Source: Paludibacterium denitrificans (lineage in GTDB: Bacteria; Pseudomonadota; Gammaproteobacteria; Burkholderiales; Chromobacteriaceae). From it: DNA of 64,000 nucleotides. This document shows, one piece after another, positions 1 through 11,435 of the stretch. The stretch spans positions 62,001-126,000 of the forward strand of contig NZ_WLYX01000002.1 in the NCBI RefSeq assembly GCF_009707705.1. Direction: 5' to 3'. The notes under the pieces were generated by a model. It made no database searches and was not told where the DNA came from. It saw only the letters and a program-made list of their open reading frames with translations. Position 1 is the first letter of the stretch. Every line of letters starts with the position of its first letter. The position numbers and the translations under genes are program-made.

Positions 1-3000
1 CGACCGATGATGGTGAGCTAATGACGTTGGCGCAGGCTGGTATCAAGGCCATTAATACCGCTTACACCGACACTAATAGCCTCGATGCCAATGGCAATAC
101 CCTAGGGCAGGCTTCCGGTTATCCGTAGTGACGGCTCCAGTGCGGCTGCGGTTGATGTCTGGTTCAAGACCAATACCCAGAACCGTATCGATAGCACGCC
201 GGATGAAATCGATATGGATCTTTATCAGTTGCCGGATGCCATCGGTTTTGGTCAGGTGCATGACTTGCGTACCGCCATGGCGGGGGATGCCACACTGCGC
301 AAGATGATGGAGGACTTTGTCGCCGCTCCTGACAAGAGTGTATTGGACACGATAATCTATCGCTGGACTGGGTCTGATGGTGTGTCCCCCAATAGCCGTG
401 ATCCCAGCATGATTTATGGTCACGTGATGGATGCACGCCAGTTGGTGACTCTGGAGCATCTGTCTGGTCGGGGATATCTGGGTACTTGGTGCTGGGGAGC
501 ACGTGATCCCAATCCGCATGGAAAAGCTGCCCCCGTTCTCATTGCCGAGTATGAGAAATTCAAGAAGTTCTTTAATGCCGAGCTTCAAGCTCAAACGCTC
601 TATGCGGAAGATCTGGCATTCATTAATAGCTCGTTTTCTTCTGCCTCACAGGGCATGGCAATCGACTATGCCGCCATGCAAACCAGTTTGACCACCTTGG
701 CGCTAAGTAATCCGGACAGAGTAAAGTTGATTACTTCCGTTTTGTGGGACCTCGCACTCTATAACCAGCAACTTGAGCAGAAACTGACTGAGTTTGGCTT
801 GCTGCGCCCTGATGCGGGCTTTGGGTCAGATGAAGCTGAAACTCTTTTTGGTAACGCTCAAGATGACATCCTGCAAGGCAATAAAGGAAATGACTTGCTA
901 TATGGTAGTGCCGGTAATGATACCTATCAGTTTCGCCTAGGGGATGGGAGTGATCGTATTTATGACAGTTTGGGCAACGATGTATTGATTTTCCTTAGCC
1001 CCGAGATCAAACCAGATCGGCTGCGCTTGACGCGGGATGCTACGACGGTGTGGCTCAATATTCAGGATGCTAATGGTCTTGATACCGGTGACCGTGTTCA
1101 GATTGATAGCTTCTTTGATTTTGATGGCAATGTCGCGGAAGGTTTGATCGAATCCATCCGTTTTGCCGATGGTAGCAGCTGGAGTTATGTTGACCTTGTC
1201 AACAGGCTGATCAGTTCGAGCACGGCAGGTGACGACCAGTTGTATGGCACACCGCTTGATGATCGTATCAGCGGGCTAGATGGTAATGACAGGCTGTATG
1301 GCTATGCTTAAGCAATGATGTGCTGGATGGTGGCAAGGGCGATGATTTCCTGACTGGCGATGCTTAAGCAACGATACCCTGATTGGTGGTGAGGGGGATG
1401 ATTTGCTGGTGGGCGGGAAAGGGGAGGATACCTATCTGTTTTCTGCCGGTCATGGCAAAGACACCATCCGTAACTATGACAATAACGAAGGTTCGATCGA
1501 CATCATCCGTTTTGATGCTTCCATTGCATCCTCGGCGGTTACGCTCGAGCGTGTTGGCGATAATTTGCTGATTCATACCTCTGCGACGGATGTCATCACA
1601 GTTGAAAGTTATTTCGATGGCGATGGGCAAACCGGATATGCCGTAGACCGTATCGAGTTTGCCGATGGCAAGGTGTGGCTGGTGAATGATGTGCTGGTCG
1701 CCATGCAGCGCGCTACAGAGGGGAATGATTATATTGGTGGTTATGTCATCGATGATGTGATTGACGGTCTGGGCGGCGACGACACCATTGATGGTATGGA
1801 CGGCAACGATATCCTGCATGGTGGAGCTGGCAATGACTGGGTGCACGGCGGAGAGGGGAGTGATGCGCTGTACGGTGACGCCGGGGATGACCGCGTGTTT
1901 GGTGACTATGGCAACGATGTGTTGCAAGGCGGTGCTTACAATGATGTGCTGGATGGTGGTGATGGCCGGACACGCTGGATGGAGGCGATGGGGATGACTG
2001 GCTGCTTGGTGGCAACGGTGCCGATATCCTGCGCGGTGGCAGCGGCAGTGATTCGCTGAACGGTGGCAATGGCAACGATATCCTGCAGGGCGGGACTGGC
2101 GACGATACCTTCTCCGGAGATGCCGGAGCCGATACGTATGTTTTTGCCCGTGGGGATGGCAAAGACTATGTGATGGACGACTATCAGGACCTGACGACCG
2201 TTGCCCTTATCGACTTGTCGGTCAGCGAAGTGACCTTCCGGCGTCATAACAATGATCTGGTGCTCAGCTTTGCCAGTAGTTCGGAAGACCGCATCACATT
2301 GTCCGGTTTCTTCTGGGACGATGTGCCGCGCAATGTCATCCAGATGATCGAAGGTAATACGGTTGCGACCCTAGATGCCCAAGCAATTATTGCCGCTACC
2401 CAGACTCCATCAGCAGGTGACGATTTGATTGAAGGCTCGGCCAAGGCCGATGCGCTATCCGGTGCCGCAGGCAATGACACTCTGTGGGGGATGGATGGCA
2501 ATGACACCCTGAATGGTGGTATTGGCAATGACAGCCTGTTGGGTGGCATGGGGGATGACCGCTATGTGTTTGTGGCCGGTGATGGCAGCGACACCATTCT
2601 GGATGTGGCTGGCAACGACACCATTGTGCTGTCCTCCGTCACTGCCAAAACGGCCATTCTGCGCCGGGATGGTGATGACTTAGTCATCACCAATACTGTA
2701 ACGGCAGATCAGATTCGCATTCAGCACCATTTCTACGTCGACTATGACAAGAGCCATCCTTATGGAGTTGATACCGTTCAGCTAGGTGATGGTACTAGTT
2801 GGGATCTGGAGGCCATACGGTTGCAGGTATTGCAAGGTGGCGATGGCGATGACCTGATTTTCGGCCACCCTGAAAACGATGTGATCCATGGAGGCAAAGG
2901 TAACGACAGGCTTAATGGCCCGGCCGGTGATGACACGATCTATGGCGAGGACGGCGACGATATCATCGAAGACCGCCAAGGGCGCAACGCACTGTATGGC

Positions 3001-6000
3001 GGTGATGGCAATGATGTGCTGACCGGTACCGGTTTGCTGGATGGTGGTTCCGGTAACGACACCCTGAATGGCAATGTCGATCGCTCCATGCCGGATACCT
3101 TGGTCGGTGGTTTGGGCGATGACAGCTATTATGTTGATGACACTAACGACGTGATCGTGGAGCAGGCCAATCAAGGGATCGATACTGTTTACACTACTGC
3201 CGGATTCACTCAAATGGCGGATAACGTTGAGATTCTCCGCATGCAAGAGGGTAGCTGGTCGCAACAGGCGGCTGGTAATGCCCAGAATAACATCATGTAT
3301 GGCAATAGCAGCGGCAATCGCCTAGATGGTGGTCTTGGTGCCGATACGCTGATTGGCGGTGCTGGTAATGATACCTATGTCATCGATAGTTTGCAGGATG
3401 TGGTGGTGGAATTGGTGGACGAAGGCTTTGATACCATTGAAACCGGTAGTTTCAGCTATACCTTGCAGGATAATTTTGAGGGACTGACGCTTACCGGGAC
3501 TGCTAATCTTGATGGGACGGGTAATGCGGCGGATAACGTCCTGATGGGAAATGATGGTCATAACCTTCTTGATGGGGGGCTGGGGCGAGACACCATGTAT
3601 GGTGGTCTTGGCAACGATACCTTTGTGGTTGAGAACGAAGACGACCTCGTTTTTGAATCCTACGATGAGGGTATCGATACCATAGAGCGTAGCTACGACA
3701 CGCTCTATGTGCTGGAGCGCAATGTCGAGAACCTGGTTCTAAAGGGCGATGTGATCCATGGTAATGGTAATGAGCTGGATAACGTCATTACTGGTAATGA
3801 TGCTGATAACAGTCTGTTGGGACTGGCTGGCAATGATACGCTGATTGGTGGTGCAGGCAATGATGCGCTGTTTGGTAGTGAAGGCCAGGATACGCTGATT
3901 GGTGGTAGTGGTGATGACTACTACGAGATCGACGATGTTGGTGATGTGATCATCGAGCAGGCTGGTGAAGGGGGATGACTTTGTCCAGGGCTTCGGTCAG
4001 CTGGACGCTTGGCGAGAATATGGAACGCTTGGGACTGGACGGAACTGCGGACCTGAGTGCAAACGGTAATGCACAGGCCAATGGCCTGTGGGGCAATGAT
4101 GGCAATAATGTCCTCACGGGTGCAGCCGGTAACGACTATCTGTCGGGCGGGCTGGGCAATGACACCTATGTCTTTAACAAGGGTGATGGTCAGGACACCA
4201 TCGATAATACCGACCTAATCGGTGCCAGCGATACCCTCCGGTTTGGTGCCGGGATTGTCGAAGCCGATGTACTGGCTTTCCAGTCTGGCAGCAATATGTT
4301 CTTGAAGCTCAAGAACTCGACAGACCAGATCGGTTTCCTGGACTACTACGCCGCCAATGCCACGCTTAATGGGCAGGCGGCTGATCACAAGATCGATCGC
4401 ATTGAGTTTGCCAACGGAGTGGTCTGGGATCAGGCAAAAATCCAGAGCGTGGTGGACCGTGCCAACAACAACCATGCGCCAGTGCTCAATAGCGGTTTGC
4501 CTACCTTGCAGGCCAAGGCCGATTCTGTGTTCAGCTATGTGGTTCCGGTCAACACGATTACCGACCCGGATGCCCGGGATTCGATCACCTACAGCGTGAA
4601 GATGCAGGACGGTTCACCATTGCCGTCGTGGCTGAGTTTTGATGCTAGCACCAGAACTCTGACTGGGATGCCGGGAACCGCCGATGTCGGTAGCCTAAAG
4701 TTTGTACTGTGGGGGACAGACAATTACAACTACTCCACCGGGGTATACGTCAGTATGACTGATTGGCGCGGCCAATCGTGCCCCGCTGCTGTCTGCAGCG
4801 TTGCCAGACCAAACGGCAGGAGAAGGTCTGGCCTTCACCTATACGGTGGCGAGTAATGCGTTTACCGATCCTGATAGTGGTGACACGCTGAGCTACAGCG
4901 CCACCTTGGCCGACGGCAAGGCTTTGCCTTCCGGCTCACTTTCAATGCCAACACTCGCCAATTCAGTGGGATGCCGCCCGTCGGCTCTTCTGGCTCAGTT
5001 AGTGTCATGGTTACCGCTCGTGATAGCGGTAACCTGACGGCTTCTGATGTGTTTGATCTGGTCGTTTCAGTCAAAAACCTTACCCTGACCGGCACTTCCG
5101 GTGTTGATACCTTGAATGGTGGTGCTGGCAATGACACCCTCAGCGGCTTGGCGGGTAACGACATCCTGAATGGTGGGGCGGGTGACGACACGCTGGATGG
5201 TGGGGCAGGGAATGACACCCTGAGTGGTGGGCTGGGTAACGATACCTATGTGGTGGATAGCTCTGCCGATGTTCTCAAAGAAAATGCCAATGAGGGGACT
5301 GATGCCGTCAAAAGTTCGGTCAGCTTTACCTTGGGCCATAATCTTGAAAACCTCACCCTGACCGGTACGGCTGCCATCAATGGCACCGGTAATGCGCTGG
5401 ATAACGTGCTGATCGGTAATTCGGCTATCAATACGCTGACTGGTGGGGCTGGGAATGACCGTCTGGACGGTGGTGCTGGTGCAGATACCTTGATCGGCGG
5501 CACTGGTGATGACCTGTATATCGTGGATAACACGGGAGACAAGATCACCGAAAATACCAATGAAGGGACTGATACGGTGCAAAGTTCGGTGACCGGACAC
5601 TGGGTAATAATCTGGAAAACCTGACCCTGACGGGGGTGGCAGCCATTAATGGCACGGGCAATAGTCTTGCCAATGTCCTGATCGGTAATGGCGGCAGTAA
5701 TGTGTTAAATGGAGGTGCTTAAGCAATGATGACCTGTGGGGAGGCGCCGGAAGTGACACGCTGAAGGGCGGTTTGGGTAATGATATCTACCGCCTCCAGC
5801 GCGGAGATGGTGCCGACATCATTCAGGATCAGGACAGTACAGTAGGTAACACCGACCAACTGATTTTGGGTTCTGATGTTCGCTACGACCAGCTTTGGTT
5901 CCAGAAAAGCATCAATGACTTGGTGATCAGTGTCGTTGGAAGTAGTGACAAGGTGACAATCCAGAATTGGTATCTGGCAGGCAGCGGGACGAATAATCAG

Positions 6001-6166
6001 ATTGAGCAGATTCGTTCCGGTGATGGCAAGGTTCTACTGAATAGCCAGGTTCAGAATCTTGTCAGTGCCATGGCTTCCCTTCAACCCGCCTGCAGCCGGT
6101 CAGACCAGCTTGCCTAGCAACTACGGCAGTTCGTTGCAGCCTACTCTGGCTGCCAATTGGAAATAA
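1..6166 (+). CDS. Large RTX (haemolysin-type calcium-binding repeat) exoprotein, 3' part
   Basis: Secreted calcium-binding repeat protein; the N-terminus lies left of the window. An alpha-rich stretch (about 1-830) leads into many GGxGxDxLx nonapeptide arrays (830-4200). Two Ig/cadherin-like modules follow (about 4460-5080, each with an APVL or LPDQTAGEG start and a DPDxxD strand), then more RTX arrays and a tail ending AANWK before TAA at 6164. The tail resembles those of other type I-secreted RTX giants, where the uncleaved C-terminus holds the secretion signal. Next gene is a TolC-like channel. Reading frame breaks near 118, 1306, 1362, 1970, 3970, 4770, 4940, 5597, 5717 and 6076; three of these carry GCTTAAGC where the repeat demands Ala-Gly. 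I read these as sequence errors. Adhesin, toxin or enzyme activity cannot be told. Confidence 0.85.
838..5800 (+). repeat. RTX nonapeptide repeat arrays
   Basis: Tandem 27-bp units coding GGxGNDxLx are grouped in blocks near 840-950, 1240-1430, 1730-2130, 2420-2560, 2830-3090, 3280-3370, 3540-3620, 3760-3930, 4070-4190, 5090-5260, 5390-5500 and 5650-5800. Between blocks lie about 100-residue spacers rich in phrases such as GDGSDTI and VDRIEFADG. In known RTX proteins each repeat pair binds calcium in a parallel beta-roll. DNA-level similarity between units makes the region prone to slippage and misassembly. Confidence 0.85.
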
Positions 6167-6183
6167 ACCTTATCGGTAAGGAC

Positions 6184-6212
6184 CTCCCCCGGCTCGTAGC
6201 CGGGGGGGTATG
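6184..6212 (+). terminator. Hairpin after the RTX gene
   Basis: A GC-rich hairpin (CCCCCGGC, loop of about 5, GCCGGGGG, extended by two more pairs) starts 18 bases after the RTX stop codon. Only a weak T-run follows (atgactgtttt). It probably ends or attenuates RTX transcription before the channel gene. Confidence 0.6.
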
Positions 6213-6249
6213 ACTGTTTTAAATTCCTGTTGATGAACTGTGTCGTGTT

Positions 6250-7709
6250 ATGAAATCAAGCTTTGTTGTGATCTCCAGAATTGCTAGTGCCCGCAGGAAA
6301 ACATGGTCTCTTTTACTCTCTGGGTTTCTGTTGTGGCCGATAGTCTGCAATGCATGGGACCCCTATCTACGGGATCCGTTAGGGGTTATGCCTGCCCGTG
6401 TTGCGCCCCCTCTTTCAGGTAGTAGCGCGTGTCCGGCACTGACAGAGCGGGAGCAGATTGATCTGGCGACTGCCGTGGATCAGGCTTTGTGCCATAACCC
6501 CCAAAGCCAAAGTGCGTGGGCGAGCATTCGTGCCCAAGCCATGCAAGTTGGCGTAGCAGAGTCAGCCTATTTGCCAACAATCAGTGCCAGCATCCGGGGG
6601 TGCGTAATCGGGCGCGTACCTCCACGCCTGAGTTCCCTCACCTTGGTACTGATATCGCCAATACCTACCATGTCGATACTGCCACTCTGAATTGGCTGCT
6701 TTACGATTTTGGTTCTCGTGCCGCCGCCACGGAAAATGCTCGCTTGTTGCTACAGGCCGCGCAGGGGCAGTACGACCAGGCATTACTCAAGGTCTTTGCC
6801 AATACCGCCCGGGACTACTATTTGGCTGCTGCCGCACAGTCTGCTCTGGAAGTGGCCGTGGAGAATGAGCAGACCACTCAACAAACACTCAAAGCCGCAT
6901 CTGGCCGAGTTACTGGTGGAGTCGCGGCCATTACCGATCAACTGCAGGCACAAACTGCCTATACCCAAGCGATGATCGGTCGTATTAAGGCGGAAGGAGA
7001 GCAGCATAATGCGTTGGGTGTACTGGCACTGGATATGGGTTTGCCAATTAACCAGCTACGTAAGGTAGTTGCTTTGCAAAGGACAGCAGCGAATATCGAC
7101 CAAGTGGAACAAGCGATTAGTGTCTTGTTGGGTGAGGCCCAGCGTGAGCATCCTGCATTGAAGGCTGCACGGCTGCAGAGGGATGCTGCCAGAGCCCGGG
7201 TGGAACAAGTTAGAGCAGAGGGGCGGCCCAGTATCAGTCTGGTAGCACGTGCCAGTCACAATACCCAGCCGGAAAGTCTGGGCGTGGGTTTGTCGACGAC
7301 TCCGGCGCGGTCGCAGGATCGTTATCTCGGAATTGAACTCAATGTTCCGATTTTTGAAGGATTTGGACGGACGTACAAAATCCGCAGTGCGGAAGCGGAA
7401 GTTGAGCTTCAAGAGGCACGTTTGTCAGATGCCGAGCAGCAGGTGGCGAGGGATATTTGGACTAGCCATGAAGCCTTGAGGACCGCTAGTCTGAACGTTG
7501 GTGCCATAGGGGTATTGTTGCGTAATGCAGAAGCCGCATTTACAGCTAGCCAGAAGCGCTATCGTACGGGTATCGCCGACATCATGGAGTTGATGGGTGT
7601 TCAAACAGCGCTGGCCAATGCCCGTCAACAGAAAGTACAAGCGATTGCAGATTGGTATACCGCAAAATATCAACTTGCAGCAGCACTGGGCAGAGTTGCT
7701 AAGTTATAA
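6250..7709 (+). CDS. TolC-family outer membrane channel of a type I secretion system
   Basis: Outer-membrane/periplasmic tunnel protein that would export the RTX protein upstream together with an inner-membrane ABC transporter and adaptor, neither of which is in the window. ATG at 6250 starts a long signal peptide (hydrophobic SLLLSGFLLWPIV, then CNA). The mature part shows the two-fold TolC repeat: DLATAVDQALCHNPQ near the N-terminus, long helices rich in Ala, Gln and Glu, then ARAxVEQVRAEGRPSIS and a final KYQLAAALGRVAKL. One frameshift near 6600 lies in a G run (five G where six restore the frame), so the gene is probably intact. About 485 residues, usual for CyaE/TolC-type proteins. It follows the RTX gene by 83 bases. 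Confidence 0.85.
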
Positions 7710-7723
7710 AAACCGCAATATGT

Positions 7724-7756
7724 ATCGAGGGCTCCAGTCAGACCTCGATTTTTTTG
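7724..7756 (+). terminator. Rho-independent terminator after the TolC-like gene
   Basis: Stem ATCGAGG / CCTCGAT separated by 12 bases and followed at once by seven T, 15 bases past the stop codon of the channel gene. Textbook intrinsic terminator closing the RTX secretion unit. Confidence 0.85.
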
Positions 7757-7825
7757 TAACCAAAGTACTTATCAGATTGCCAAGTCTTCTAGGCTGCTAT
7801 AGCAGATAAATTAGCCCTTTGATAG

Positions 7826-8062
7826 GAGCGTGTAAAAATTTTTATGTAAACGGTCAGTCGGCAGGAAACTGCCCCATGGCCGGGAGCGATGATGACCGTA
7901 GGAAAGAAAGCCGTGCCCAAAGAATTGTTGAACAGCCTGTTGGCGGACTACCGCAAGCTGGAAGACCTGATTGGCGAGAATGGACGACTCAAGCAACTCA
8001 CCAAACTGTTGGTCGATAAGGCACTGGAAGCGGAGATGGCCGATCATCTCGGCCACGGCATG
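7826..8062 (+). pseudogene. IS256-family transposase remnant (N-terminal fragment)
   Basis: An ORF starting at 7889 encodes about 57 residues typical of the N-terminus of IS256-type mutator transposases: KAVPKELLNSLLADY, then LLVDKALEAEMADHLGHG. The similarity stops at about 8062; the rest of a roughly 400-residue transposase with its DDE core is missing. Just upstream, 7826-7848 has the AT-rich GTGTAAAAATTTTTATGTA end typical of the inverted repeat of such elements. A dead left end of an insertion sequence, deleted when or before the neighbouring integrase region arrived. Confidence 0.7.
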
Positions 8063-8268
8063 AATGCCAGGTTGCGATACGTTACCTTGAATTGCAAGCA
8101 GCCGCTCTTGGCTGTACCAAATTGCAAAGCCGGTTGACGACTTAGTCGGTTTCTATGGTGCGTTGGGTTTCACCCACAAGGTAAGAAAAGTCAAAGAGTA
8201 TTGCTCCTTGAACGCCAGCTTGACCATGCGGAACAGTCCTGAGATATTGAATTTAAAGAAGATTTTTA

Positions 8269-8531
8269 TGAAAGTCCGCAAACAAAATATAGCCCGGGTC
8301 GGAGTGAGTGTGCATGTGAAAGATGGTTCTTTAAGCATAGAAGCTGCGAAAGCGCGTGTAGAAGCTTTCTCGTCGAAGACGAAACCACGTTTTTTTGCCG
8401 CCCTGAGCATTCTGCCACCCCATGAAGCTGATGAAACGGTAGGTGTGCTCGTTGGTAACACGAAACGTGCAGGAGCCACGGTAAGGGGTAAAGGCTTTGC
8501 CGTGTCGCCGGGAAACCTCAAAACGGCCTAG
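8269..8531 (+). CDS. Small protein of unknown function
   Basis: An 87-residue basic protein starting MKVRKQNIARVG. I do not recognise a family. ATG at 8269 has a weak purine tract upstream (AAAGAAG); the frame is also open further back to 8163. The opposite strand is open over the same stretch, but this strand is followed 21 bases after the stop by a strong intrinsic terminator pointing the same way, which favours it. It lies between the IS256 remnant and the integrase, so it may belong to the mobile element. Confidence 0.4.
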
Positions 8532-8552
8532 TTTAGTTGGGCAGGAATGTCG

Positions 8553-8577
8553 AACCTCGCTTGGCGAGGTTTTTTAT
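8553..8577 (+). terminator. Rho-independent terminator
   Basis: Stem AACCTCGC / GCGAGGTT with a 3-base loop, running into six T and an A/T tail. It separates the small gene at 8269-8531 from the integrase gene. Confidence 0.8.
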
Positions 8578-8753
8578 TTCACCATGACTCCAGCTCGGCA
8601 CTTCGCTGGACTACGCCAAGACTAGATACAGCAGGTTTATCAATAACTTAGGCGAGTTCATCATATGCCGGTGCTTTCTGAAACTTGACCCGACTTCCGC
8701 TCTGCTGGCCCCTAGAAGGCTCCCCGGGAACCGGGTCTTTCCGAGGAGTCATC

Positions 8754-9952
8754 ATGGCAAAAATCAAGCTCACCAAGTCCGCTGTCGATGCGGCACACCC
8801 CGTGCGCAGGCCGTCGAACTCCGGAATACGCTGGTGCCCGGCTTCTTGTGCAAGATTACCCCGTCGGGTCGCAAGGTGTTCATGCTCCAGTATCGGACGA
8901 ACGCCTACGAGCGCCGCAAGCCCGCCTTGGGCCAGTACGGGGAACTGACCGTCGAACAGGCCCGTTCGCTCGCGCAGGAATGGCTGGCCCGGTACGCCGG
9001 GGTGGTGATCCCGGCGCCGACAAGGCGGAGGCGCGCAAAGCGCCCACCGTCGAGGAGTTGTGCAAGAAGTTCATGGAGGATCACTCCAAAAAGCGCAACA
9101 AGCCCAGCACCCGAGTCGGCTATCAAGGCGTCATCGACCGCTGCATCATCCCGTTGCTGGGCCGCAAGAAGGTCCACGACGTGAAGCGCCCTGACATTGC
9201 CGGACTGATGGAAAAACTTTCGTACAAGCAGACCGAGGCAAACAAGGCGTTCAGCATCCTGCGCAAGATGTTCAACTTGGCCGAGGTATGGGGCTATCGG
9301 CCTGACGGTACCAATCCTTGCCGCCATGTACCGATGTTCCCTGCCGGAAAGTCCACCCACCTTATCAGCGACGAGGACATGGGCAAGCTGTTCCGGCAGC
9401 TCGACAAGATCGAGGCCGAGGGGCTGGAGAACTACGTCGTCCCGTTAGCGATCCGCCTGCAATTCGAGTTTGCTTAACCGCCGTGGCGAAATCGTTTCGC
9501 TCGAATGGGAATGGATCGATCTGGAAAACCGCCGCGCCGTCTGGCCCGACAGCAAGACCGGCGGCATGTCCAAGCCCATAAGCGAGGAAGCCTACCGGCT
9601 GCTTTCTACGGCACCGAGGCAGGAAGGCAATCCCTACGTACTGCCGTCGCCGCGCCATCCAGGGCAGCACCTGACCACGGGCGAGTATTACGGTGGCTGG
9701 AGCCGTGCGCTCAAAGCGGCGGGGGCGACACATGTGGGGACGCACGGTATTCGCCACCGCTCGGCGACCGACATTGCCAATTCGGGAATCCCGGTCAAGG
9801 TCGGCATGGCCCTGACGGCTCACAAGACTGTAGTGATGTTCATGCGCTACGTCCACACTGAGGACAAGCCGGTGCGGGAAGCCGCCGAACTGGTGGCGAA
9901 TCGGCGCAAGGCAATCACTGGGGGGCGCCGCACCGAAGAGGTGAATGCTTGA
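8754..9952 (+). CDS. Tyrosine recombinase, P4-type phage/island integrase
   Basis: Site-specific recombinase that would integrate and excise a genomic island. ATG at 8754 follows a GAGGAG ribosome site; the start MAKIKLTKSAVDAA is characteristic of P4-like integrases with an N-terminal DUF4102-type arm-binding domain. A SAM-like core-binding domain follows (YQGVIDRCIIPLLGR), then the catalytic domain with the first Arg in (G)RRGEIVSLEWEW, the HGIRHRSATD box and a Tyr in FMRYVHTE. Frame breaks near 8800, 8990 and 9472 are mended by small indels; the last carries GCTTAACC where FAGRRGE needs GCCGGC. Reconstructed length about 400 residues. It sits at the edge of the defence operon, facing its 3' end, and is the likely mobiliser of that island. 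Confidence 0.85.
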
Positions 9953-9974
9953 TCCGGTGCAAGATATCCGTTCC

Positions 9975-10008
9975 GTCGCCAGCAGCACCTTCAATGCTGC
10001 TGGGCGAC
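9975..10008. terminator. Hairpin after the integrase gene
   Basis: Arms GTCGCCAGCAGCA and TGCTGCTGGGCGAC pair over 13 bases with one bulged G and a 7-base loop, 22 bases after the integrase stop. No T-run follows, so it may be a processing or attachment-related structure instead of an intrinsic terminator. Confidence 0.45.
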
Positions 10009-10101
10009 ATCCGGCGGTAACCAACGGGCAGCGCTTGGTTAAGCATCCACCAGCGCAGCGTCATGCCCACCAGCGTGCGCTACGCGAAGGGTGAACTCCA
10101 A

Positions 10102-10131
10102 CGAATTGTCGTGACGCGATACGACAATTCG
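10102..10131. terminator. Perfect inverted repeat at the 3' end of the defence operon
   Basis: Arms CGAATTGTCGT and ACGACAATTCG are exact reverse complements, 11 bases each, around an 8-base spacer. It begins 12 bases past the stop of the last minus-strand defence gene, so it is well placed to end that transcript, but there is no T-run on the minus strand. It could equally be a recombinase site between integrase and cargo. Confidence 0.5.
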
Positions 10132-10142
10132 CAGAAGAAGTG

Positions 10143-11423
10143 TTATCTGGTTCCGTTCTGCGATTGCTGCAAGGCTTGTTCGAGCCAACCGCTTTCTTCT
10201 TCGGCGACGAGCTGTTGCATTGCGTCCAATCGGATTGCCTGCGCGGACCTCCGACGAGTTTCAACCTTTCCGGGAGTCATCTCAGACTGCAACTCAGTCT
10301 GCATGCATTCTCCCAGAACGTGCTGGAATTCCAGTTCATCGGTACGGGCGAAGAGTACGCGCCGATGTGCATCATCGATCAGCATCAACCTCACAGAATT
10401 CAGGCGCAGCAAGTGACGCCAGCGGCGGTCGATCGACACGAAATAAGGAATGAAAAACGAGCCGAGCTGACTTGCCGTAGCATTCTTCTCTAAGACACGG
10501 AGGAGAGTCATGTCCCAAGCCATGCCGCGAATCTCCTCCAACATCGTCTTGGATCGACCAGTGATCGGGCCGAAGAACGGCGACCCCAACTCGGAAGTCA
10601 TGCCGCTCCATATGAGGTGCAACTCGGTGAGAGGGATGGCCCCGGGGTTATGGATGCTGAAACGCAGCAGTTCGCTCAAGATGCGTCTCTTATCTGCCTT
10701 GCGTTTCTCGTGCCACAGGCGGGCAAACCGCAAGAGCAACGCCTGTGTCCCAGCGCTCTTGGCTTCGTGATGAATGACATGCTCACTGGTCTGCAACTCC
10801 GACAGAAAGGCCTCGGCTTCGGGACGGAGTAAAGCCTTTAGCTCTTCGCATGGGACATCGAAAACGAAGCGAGTGGGATCATCCCGAAAGGCATCCCAAT
10901 CCAGGTGATCGAGCATGCGGAAGGCGATCAACGTATTCAAGGGTCGTTCGTTGCGTGGATCGTCGCGGGTCAGTCGGGTGTTCTCGATGAGGAACGGCAG
11001 CACATCGAATTGCACGTTGCGGTTCCGAGCTTTGAGCATGAGGACCTCGTCGACCCGGTTGCGATCGACCTGCTGGATGCTCTCTGCTACGATGGCCGCA
11101 CGCATTTTCTCTGCAAAGTTCGAATCGAAGCTCAGCGAAAAATCGATCAGTGCATTCGACTGGCCGCCAGTGAATCGTGCTTGAATGCTGGTCCCGGCGG
11201 ACATGAAAAACGCTCGTGGCCCCTCGAAGAACGGGGTGACGTACTCACTGGAGGACAGGCTGAGGCCAAGTTCGAGGTTGATCGCACCTGGGGAATCGGT
11301 GCAAATGACAGCGCGAAGATCTGCGCATTCCGCCGCGCGTAGGGACTCGATGGCGTCAAGTGCGGCCTTGTCGCTGTTGAGTAGTGCAGAAAATAGGGCG
11401 TCTACGATTGGGATATCAGGCAC
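10143..11423 (-). CDS. Unknown 426-residue protein, last gene of the defence operon
   Basis: Open without interruption, rare in this window. I do not recognise a family. It is acidic to neutral, rich in Leu and Ala, with no clear signal peptide, membrane helix or nucleotide-binding motif. The reading starts with GTG at 11423 (VPDIPIVDAL) without a convincing ribosome site. The same frame runs upstream through one TAG (11436-11438) into a 49-codon ORF beginning at 11585 with ATG overlapping the stop of the TIR gene. Joined, they would give a 476-residue protein translationally coupled to the TIR gene; that would need the TAG to be a misread base. Its place at the end of an otherwise coupled operon argues for a part in the same defence function. 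Confidence 0.65.
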   Translation of the reverse strand: MPDIPIVDALFSALLNSDKAALDAIESLRAAECADLRAVICTDSPGAINLELGLSLSSSEYVTPFFEGPRAFFMSAGTSIQARFTGGQSNALIDFSLSFDSNFAEKMRAAIVAESIQQVDRNRVDEVLMLKARNRNVQFDVLPFLIENTRLTRDDPRNERPLNTLIAFRMLDHLDWDAFRDDPTRFVFDVPCEELKALLRPEAEAFLSELQTSEHVIHHEAKSAGTQALLLRFARLWHEKRKADKRRILSELLRFSIHNPGAIPLTELHLIWSGMTSELGSPFFGPITGRSKTMLEEIRGMAWDMTLLRVLEKNATASQLGSFFIPYFVSIDRRWRHLLRLNSVRLMLIDDAHRRVLFARTDELEFQHVLGECMQTELQSEMTPGKVETRRRSAQAIRLDAMQQLVAEEESGWLEQALQQSQNGTR

Positions 11424-11435
11424 GAGTCGGTCCGG

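Noticed and set aside
1364..5600. Long antisense open frames under the RTX gene
   Set aside because: They arise from the repeat composition, shift with each array and have low-complexity translations.
838..5800. Regular repeats that could suggest a CRISPR array
   Set aside because: Units are 27 bases in frame and encode RTX nonapeptides with no unique spacers.
8153..8521. Minus-strand 122-codon gene
   Set aside because: The plus strand has the terminator and the more natural composition; the minus frame looks like an antisense shadow.
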